Shown in pieces: positions 61,801-64,000 of a stretch of DNA of 64,000 nt (positions are counted from its first letter, which is position 1; each line of letters starts with the position of its first letter). The notes below the pieces were generated by a model, which was given only the letters and a program-made list of their open reading frames with translations, did no database searches and was not told the DNA's origin. Both the position numbers and the translations under genes were made by a program. Location of the stretch: assembly GCF_014649335.1 (NCBI RefSeq), contig NZ_BMSV01000004.1, positions 186,001-250,000 on the forward strand, written 5' to 3'. Source of the DNA: Streptomyces roseolilacinus. GTDB taxonomy: Bacteria; Actinomycetota; Actinomycetes; Streptomycetales; Streptomycetaceae.

Positions 61801-62526
61801 TCAGGGGCGGCCGTGCTGCCGGAGGGCCTCCAGGGTCGCCGGGGCGCCGGGCAGCTCGGAGCGGGCGGGGGCCTCCAGGCCGTCGAGCAGCAGCTGGAGG
61901 TGGCGGTGGACGAACTGGTCGTTGACCGGGCACGCGGTGCCCGGCAGCGGCCGGGTCAGCTGGGACAGGGCGACCAGCAGGTCGCCCACGGCGACGTCGG
62001 GGCGCATCCGCCCCGCCGCCTGGGCACGCTCGAACAGCCCCTGCACCGCGCCCTCCAGCCGGTCGCGCGCGGCGGCGATGCCGGGCTCGTCGTGGTCGAA
62101 GGTGCCGGAGAGCATCGGGCACAGGGCGCCGATCCGCTCGTCGGCCGCCTCGTGGGTGAAGCGCCGCAGCGCGCCGAACGGGTCGGCCTCCTCGGCGGCG
62201 GCCCGCTCGGCGCTCCGCGTGATGCGCGCCATCACGCAGACGACGACCTCGTGGACCAGGGCCTCGCGGTCCGGGAAGTGCCGGTACAGGGTGGCGTTGC
62301 CGACGCCGGCGCGGCGGGCGATCTCGTCCAGCGCGACCTGCGCCCCGGACTCGACGAACATCTCCCGGGCGGCCGCGACGATCCGCTCCCGGTTGCGCAG
62401 CGCGTCCGCCCGGAGCCGGGGGGCGCGCCCCGCCTCGAAGCCGCCGCACCCGGCGGCCGCCTCGGGCGTGCCGGACGCCGCGCCCGCCGCCGGAACGGCG
62501 GTACCCGCGATGGTCGTGGCGGTCAC
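61801..62526 (-). CDS. TetR/AcrR family regulator of the MFS exporter
   Basis: A 241-residue repressor. After a 35-residue Ala/Gly-rich extension, the TetR domain reads RADALRNRERIVAAAREMFVESG then IARRAGVGNATLYRHFPDREALV. The C-terminal domain matches the TetR_C33-like ligand region. The GTG start has GAGGAG seven bases upstream. Two similar palindromes stand upstream and the exporter follows. Likely represses itself and the exporter. Confidence 0.92.
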   Translation of the reverse strand: MTATTIAGTAVPAAGAASGTPEAAAGCGGFEAGRAPRLRADALRNRERIVAAAREMFVESGAQVALDEIARRAGVGNATLYRHFPDREALVHEVVVCVMARITRSAERAAAEEADPFGALRRFTHEAADERIGALCPMLSGTFDHDEPGIAAARDRLEGAVQGLFERAQAAGRMRPDVAVGDLLVALSQLTRPLPGTACPVNDQFVHRHLQLLLDGLEAPARSELPGAPATLEALRQHGRP

Positions 62527-62569
62527 GGCTGCACTCCTCGGCTCGGGTTCGGACAGGGCCGCCGTCAAC

Positions 62570-62586
62570 CGGGGAGATCCTCCCCG
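62570..62586. promoter_or_regulatory. TetR operator copy 1
   Basis: CGGGGA-GATCC-TCCCCG, a 17-bp dyad, preceded by AAC and followed by CTTA. Its second copy is at 62610. Located 44 bp upstream of the TetR start. Confidence 0.75.
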
Positions 62587-62609
62587 CTTACCGGCGGCAC
62601 CCTTGCAAA

Positions 62610-62626
62610 CGGGGAGACCGTCCCCA
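62610..62626. promoter_or_regulatory. TetR operator copy 2
   Basis: CGGGGA-GACCG-TCCCCA, preceded by AAA and followed by CTTA. The 40-bp spacing from copy 1 is close to four helical turns, so two dimers could bind the same DNA face. Confidence 0.75.
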
Positions 62627-62728
62627 CTTATTTCGCCCCCTCTTGTGACCTGCGTCACTTCACCTGCGGATTCCCACGATCGGGCCACCCGGCGAGCGCC
62701 CCCGCACCACCCGGAACAGGCTGTGGGC

Positions 62729-64000
62729 ATGCAGCAGCCGACCAGCCGGAGACGGCGAATACGCAGGACGGCCGCGATCGGAACCGTCACGGCGCTCGCC
62801 GTGGCCGCCCTCGCCACGGCGAGCGCCACCCTCCACGGGCCCGCCCCCGCCACCGCGGGGGCGGGGGCCGCCGACCCGGGCGCGCGGGCGCTCGCGGAGG
62901 CCGCCGACCCCGGGAGCCTCGCCGCGTGCCGCATCCGGGCGGAGCCCGGCGTGCAGATGTCCGAGGGCATCCCCACCCCGCCCGGCTACGCCCGCTCCAC
63001 CGGCGTGGTCCGCGCCCTCAACCTGATGATCGACTTCCCGGACGCGCCCGGCGAGGAGCCGGCGATGCGCCGGTTCGCGGAGTTCTTCCCGCAGACCGCC
63101 GACTGGTTCCGCGTCAGCTCCTACGGGCGGCTGCGGTACGTCCCGTACGCGCCCGTCCCGGACTGGCTGCGGATGCCGCTGCCGTTCCCCGCGTACGGCA
63201 TCGACCGCGGCGCGCCGTACGAGCCGGGGTACCGCAAACTGGTCGAGCACATCGTCGAGGCGGCCGACGAGCGCGTCGACTTCAGCACGTACGACCTGGT
63301 CAACGTCCTGGTCACACCGAACGCGGGCCCCTCGGCGCTGGACACGGTCCTGTCCGTCACGTTCTCCGGGAACGGCGAGGCGCCGGGCGCGGACGGGGTG
63401 ACGCTGTCCAACACGTCGTTCGTGTACAGCCGCCAGGACGACGGCTCCGGCTCCTTCCACGAGACCGGCTACCGGGTGCTGCCGCACGAGAACGGCCACG
63501 TCTTCGGCCTGCCCGACCTGTACACCGCCGAGGGCGGGGCGGCGGTCGGCCACTGGGACATCATGTCCGAGGACTGGGGCGCCAACAACGATCTGCTGGG
63601 CTGGCACAAGTGGAAGCTGGGCTGGCTCGACGGCGACCAGGTGCGCTGCGCGTCCAGGCGCGGCACCCGCGAGTACACGCTGACGCCCCTGGCCCGGGCG
63701 GGCCGCGGCGTGAAGCTGGCGGTCGTCCCGCTGGGCGAGACGGCCGGGTACGCGCTGGAGGTCCGCTCCCGGGAGGGCAACGACGAGGCGGTGTGCGAGC
63801 CGGGCGTGCTGGTCTACCGGGTGCGGGCCGACGTGGACACCGGCCAGGGCCCCGTGACCGTCGAGGACGGCGACCGCGACAGCGGCGGCTGCACCCGCCG
63901 CCCGAACGTCCACGCCGAACTGTCCGACGCGCCGTACGGCCCCGGCGAGACGTTCCACGACGAGGCGGCCGGGGTGAGGGTGACGGTCCTGTCACGGGAA
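62729..64000 (+). CDS. Secreted M6-type metalloprotease (3' end beyond window)
   Basis: The first 424 residues of an exported zinc protease. The signal peptide ends near residue 42 (IGTVTALAVAALATASATLHG). The catalytic domain begins ALNLMIDFPDAPGEEPAM. The zinc motif is His253-Glu-Asn-Gly-His257 in VLPHENGHVFGLPDLYT. HWDIMSEDWGANNDLLGWHKWKLGWL is typical of M6 (immune inhibitor A-like) proteases. The ATG at 62729 gives MQQPTSRRRRIRR; a GTG six bases upstream is possible. Confidence 0.9.
   Translation, partial: MQQPTSRRRRIRRTAAIGTVTALAVAALATASATLHGPAPATAGAGAADPGARALAEAADPGSLAACRIRAEPGVQMSEGIPTPPGYARSTGVVRALNLMIDFPDAPGEEPAMRRFAEFFPQTADWFRVSSYGRLRYVPYAPVPDWLRMPLPFPAYGIDRGAPYEPGYRKLVEHIVEAADERVDFSTYDLVNVLVTPNAGPSALDTVLSVTFSGNGEAPGADGVTLSNTSFVYSRQDDGSGSFHETGYRVLPHENGHVFGLPDLYTAEGGAAVGHWDIMSEDWGANNDLLGWHKWKLGWLDGDQVRCASRRGTREYTLTPLARAGRGVKLAVVPLGETAGYALEVRSREGNDEAVCEPGVLVYRVRADVDTGQGPVTVEDGDRDSGGCTRRPNVHAELSDAPYGPGETFHDEAAGVRVTVLSRE

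Overview
The window looks like chromosomal core sequence from a Streptomyces or a very close relative. The DNA is extremely GC-rich, with almost all third codon positions G or C. Starts are often GTG, TTG or possibly CTG, and several genes appear leaderless. The gene set is typical of the genus: an HrdD-type sigma factor next to fruR-fruK-fruA, the divisome protein SepX/GlpR beside a MoeA/Glp protein and galU, a tricorn protease, DUF6227 and DUF6528 proteins, and many paired local regulators. I see no insertion sequence, prophage, CRISPR array, rRNA operon or large biosynthetic cluster.

Layout, left part. 1-2.6 kb: an MMPL exporter (cut by the window edge) behind a TetR regulator with two identical 15-bp operators. 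2.7-6.2 kb: a tricorn-type protease. 6.7-11.2 kb: a small hydrophilic protein, then a translationally coupled Baeyer-Villiger monooxygenase / hydrolase / SDR operon with a divergent MerR regulator; together these could convert an alcohol through a ketone and an ester to cleavage products. 11.2-15.7 kb: a secreted DUF6528 protein, a toxin-antitoxin-like pair (HTH protein plus HicA-like small protein) around a 22-bp palindrome, and an XRE regulator with two small cysteine-motif proteins. 15.7-19.9 kb: exonuclease III, a GNAT, a secreted V8-like protease, and an asparaginase with a divergent AsnC regulator.

19.9-33.7 kb is the most accessory-like stretch. It encodes a 2,083-residue secreted RHS protein with an unassigned C-terminal tip, a secreted FG-GAP/VCBS protein, and a 1,176-residue Tat-exported ALF-repeat/coiled-coil protein. 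The last overlaps a small lipoprotein gene by 4 bp, a layout suggestive of effector and immunity. A tRNA-Ala(CGC) gene follows.

34-43 kb: sepX - rimJ-like GNAT - mogA - moaC - moeA/glp - galU form a compact leftward block (molybdenum cofactor, UDP-glucose, cell division), followed by 5-formyl-THF cyclo-ligase and a penicillin-acylase-type Ntn hydrolase. 43-51.6 kb: a cation/proton antiporter, an MFS exporter, an FmdB zinc-ribbon gene with a near-perfect CIRCE element in its leader, MTA phosphorylase, an SAF-domain protein, mscL, an S58 peptidase and DUF6227. 51.8-57 kb: fruRKA and hrdD. 57.4-64 kb: a questin-oxidase-like protein, a DODA dioxygenase with a divergent MarR regulator, a TetR-controlled MFS exporter, and an M6-type secreted metalloprotease that runs off the right edge.

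All assignments come from reading motifs, gene order and start signals by eye; no database search was run.
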